Shown here in pieces: positions 3,831 to 5,633 of a DNA stretch of 5,633 nucleotides (position 1 is its first letter; every line of letters starts with the position of its first letter). The notes beneath the pieces were generated by a model. It was not told where the DNA came from. It saw only the letters and a list, made by a program, of their open reading frames with translations, and made no database searches. Position numbers and translations under genes: made by a program. This stretch comes from an uncultured Candidatus Melainabacteria bacterium (GTDB lineage Bacteria; Cyanobacteriota; Vampirovibrionia; Gastranaerophilales; Gastranaerophilaceae), in NCBI GenBank assembly GCA_934675225.1, contig CAKUQA010000101.1, positions 1-5,633 on the forward strand, written 5' to 3'.

Positions 3831-5600
3831 ATGTTTAAGAAGTTTTTATATATTATCGGATTAATTCTTTTTGCGGTATTTGCTTTTATAATACTAAAAA
3901 ATGCTAATTTAAGCTATTTTATTGACACTATTGAAAATAGAACTTTTGATTTACGTCAAAGTATATTGATTAATGAAGGAGTTAAAAAGCCTAGTGATGA
4001 CATTGTAATTGTTGCAATTGATGATGCTACTTATGAATATATTTTGGATAACTATGGCGAGTGGCCACTTCCTAGAGACACTTATGCCGGAATTATAGAT
4101 TATTTGGAGCTGCAAAATCCTCGTTCGGTTGTGTTTGATTTGATGTTTGTAAAATCTATGAAAAGTGCAAGTAAGGCAGATGAAGCTCTTATAAATTCTT
4201 TCAAAAAATATAATAATATCTTCACCTCTATGAACTTTGATAATCAACCGGAAGATTTGCGAAAATCTCCGCAATTGCCTGACAAGTTGACCGTGAAAGT
4301 TGAAAATAATTCAAAAATAGATTTTGAACAATTAACTTTTTTAAATTGTCGAAAAATATTGCAAGGAATAATTGAAGTGACTTCAAATATTGGCATAATT
4401 AATGTTTCTCGCTCTGATGACGGGGTTTTAAGGAAAATGCCTTTGGTTGTTAAGTATAAAGGGAAGTATTATCCTCAGTTAGCACTAAAAGTAGGCTTAA
4501 ATTATTTAGGTGAGAAGCAAACAATTTATGAAATAGATAAACATTCAGATTTGCATATTGGTGACAGACGAATATATTTGGATAAAGATGGAAGTGCAAT
4601 TCTTAATTGGTACGGGCCGGCAGGTACATATAAATATATTCCGATGTATAAATTAATAAAAGCGGTTAATGGAGAAAAGACAGAATTAGATTATGATTTT
4701 TCAAATAAAATTGTTTATTTTGGAACAACTGCTTCTAGTTTATTTGATATTAAAACGGTTCCTACCGGAAAAATATACCCCGGAGTTGAGGTGCAAGCAA
4801 CTTATGTAAATAATATTTTAGATAATAATTTTATAAAAAAAGTTGATAGAGGGTATACTATTGCATTGAGTTTATTATTGGCATTGTTAATTGCATCTGT
4901 TGTCTCAAGAGTAAATTCTGCTTTTATTGCTTCTACAATGTCATTATCAACTTATTTGGTATATATTCTTGTTGCTTATTATGCTATGAGATTTGAAAAT
5001 TTATGGTTGGAATTGATTTATCCTTTGATTTTTTCAATTGTGGCATTTACGCTTGCGTATATTGTTAAATACTTGATTAAATCTCGAGATTTTGAGCAAC
5101 AGTATATGCTCGCAACTACAGATGGTTTGACAGAATTGTATAATCACAGATATTTTCAAGAACAAATCAGAATGCAAGTTGAACAATCAAAAAGATATAG
5201 TAATAATTTTTCTTTGATTATAATAGATATTGACTTTTTTAAGAAATTTAATGATACTTTTGGGCATCAATCAGGAGACGCGGTGTTGAGGCAGGTAGCA
5301 CAGACATTGAAAAAAAATGTTAGAGCTACTGATATTGTTTGCAGGTATGGGGGAGAGGAGATGAGTATTATTCTCCCTAATACATCTAAAGATGAAGCTA
5401 TAGCTACTGCGCAGAAGATTTGTAACAGAGTTGCAGAAAAAACTTTCAAATTAACAGGGAATAATGAGACACATGTAACAATAAGTTTGGGTGTATCTAC
5501 ATTCCCGTTTGATGGTGATTCTGCTCCAAAAATTATAGAAGCGGCAGATAAAAAGCTTTATAATGCAAAAAATAATGGAAGAAATCAGGTAGGGCAATAA
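3831..5600 (+). CDS. CHASE2 sensor-diguanylate cyclase (GGDEF) membrane protein
   Basis: The 589-residue protein has the classic order: an N-terminal membrane segment (about 4-23), an extracytoplasmic CHASE2 sensor domain (about 35-330, with DDIVIVAIDDATYEYI, GEWPLPRDTYA, VVFDLMF, PTGKIYPGVEVQA), three membrane segments (about 344-360, 365-385, 394-415), then a cytoplasmic GGDEF domain (about 427-587). The cyclase domain has DGLTELYNHR at 431-440, the metal-binding IDIDFFKKFND near 465-475, GHQSGD, the active loop GGEEM at 507-511, and YNAKNNGRN near the end. RATD at 498-501, five residues before GGEEM, is an intact RxxD inhibitory site for c-di-GMP feedback. It should make c-di-GMP from two GTP in response to an unknown external ligand. 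Met in place of the usual Phe is conservative; both acidic residues are kept, so activity is likely. The ATG at 3831 is preferred over a TTG at 3822; its SD (GAGGG) is close, so the start is slightly uncertain. Confidence 0.9.
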   Translation: MFKKFLYIIGLILFAVFAFIILKNANLSYFIDTIENRTFDLRQSILINEGVKKPSDDIVIVAIDDATYEYILDNYGEWPLPRDTYAGIIDYLELQNPRSVVFDLMFVKSMKSASKADEALINSFKKYNNIFTSMNFDNQPEDLRKSPQLPDKLTVKVENNSKIDFEQLTFLNCRKILQGIIEVTSNIGIINVSRSDDGVLRKMPLVVKYKGKYYPQLALKVGLNYLGEKQTIYEIDKHSDLHIGDRRIYLDKDGSAILNWYGPAGTYKYIPMYKLIKAVNGEKTELDYDFSNKIVYFGTTASSLFDIKTVPTGKIYPGVEVQATYVNNILDNNFIKKVDRGYTIALSLLLALLIASVVSRVNSAFIASTMSLSTYLVYILVAYYAMRFENLWLELIYPLIFSIVAFTLAYIVKYLIKSRDFEQQYMLATTDGLTELYNHRYFQEQIRMQVEQSKRYSNNFSLIIIDIDFFKKFNDTFGHQSGDAVLRQVAQTLKKNVRATDIVCRYGGEEMSIILPNTSKDEAIATAQKICNRVAEKTFKLTGNNETHVTISLGVSTFPFDGDSAPKIIEAADKKLYNAKNNGRNQVGQ

Positions 5601-5602
5601 TT

Positions 5603-5631
5603 AACAAGCGAAATAACTGCCTTGTTGCTTG
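5603..5631. repeat. Short inverted repeat after the cyclase stop codon
   Basis: AACAAG (5603-5608) and CTTGTT (5621-5626) are complementary, as are CAAGC (5605-5609) and GCTTG (5627-5631). They could be the start of a terminator, but the window ends before any U-tract is visible. Confidence 0.3.
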
Positions 5632-5633
5632 CC

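Noticed and set aside
3951..4274. Minus-strand open frame of 107 codons inside the cyclase gene
   Set aside because: It is fully inside the CHASE2 coding region, with no SD and no recognisable motif.
5601..5633. Possible end of a convergent minus-strand gene with its TAA at 5603-5601
   Set aside because: Only ten codons are visible (ending GKQQGSYFAC) and another minus-strand frame is also open, so no coding call can be supported at the window edge.

Overview
The window is AT-rich bacterial DNA with short intergenic gaps, Shine-Dalgarno sites of the AGGAG type, sigma-70-like promoters and hairpin/U-tract terminators. The flavin-dependent thymidylate synthase ThyX, the four-cysteine (zinc-type) ribosomal protein L31, a tRNA gene without encoded CCA and a CHASE2-GGDEF signalling protein would fit an AT-rich gut or environmental lineage such as the non-photosynthetic relatives of Cyanobacteria (Vampirovibrionia/Gastranaerophilales). 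That placement is a guess from general character; no marker here fixes it.

Layout: bases 2-61 are probably the last codons of a plus-strand gene, closed by a bidirectional terminator (84-114). This terminator also ends a convergent minus-strand gene (117-758) for an unrecognised secreted protein of 213 residues. The 759-959 gap has no convincing protein gene but holds two nearly pure-AT inverted repeats, two abutting hairpins ending in a terminator (a possible small RNA), and an extended -10 promoter just before a tRNA-Arg(CCU) gene (960-1033). Next come three minus-strand genes: a YuiF-type Na+/H+ antiporter-family transporter (1052-2353), thyX (2362-3069) and rpmE (3192-3398). thyX and the transporter form a tight operon with the downstream SD overlapping the thyX stop codon. 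rpmE has its own promoter, and a terminator separates it from thyX; that terminator arm also contains a near-ideal extended -10 that could drive thyX.

Beyond rpmE the plus strand has a possible 54-codon small gene (3588-3752) and then a CHASE2-TM-GGDEF diguanylate cyclase (3831-5600) with its own well-formed promoter (3767-3795) flanked by an 8-bp direct repeat. The last 33 bases hold a short inverted repeat and are too short to interpret.

Most of the genes are ordinary housekeeping or signalling functions: translation (L31, tRNA), dTMP synthesis (ThyX), transport, and c-di-GMP production in response to an extracytoplasmic signal. I see no defence island, mobile element, CRISPR array or clearly new multi-gene system. 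The least explained parts are the 759-959 intergenic region, the orphan secreted protein and the small plus-strand ORF.
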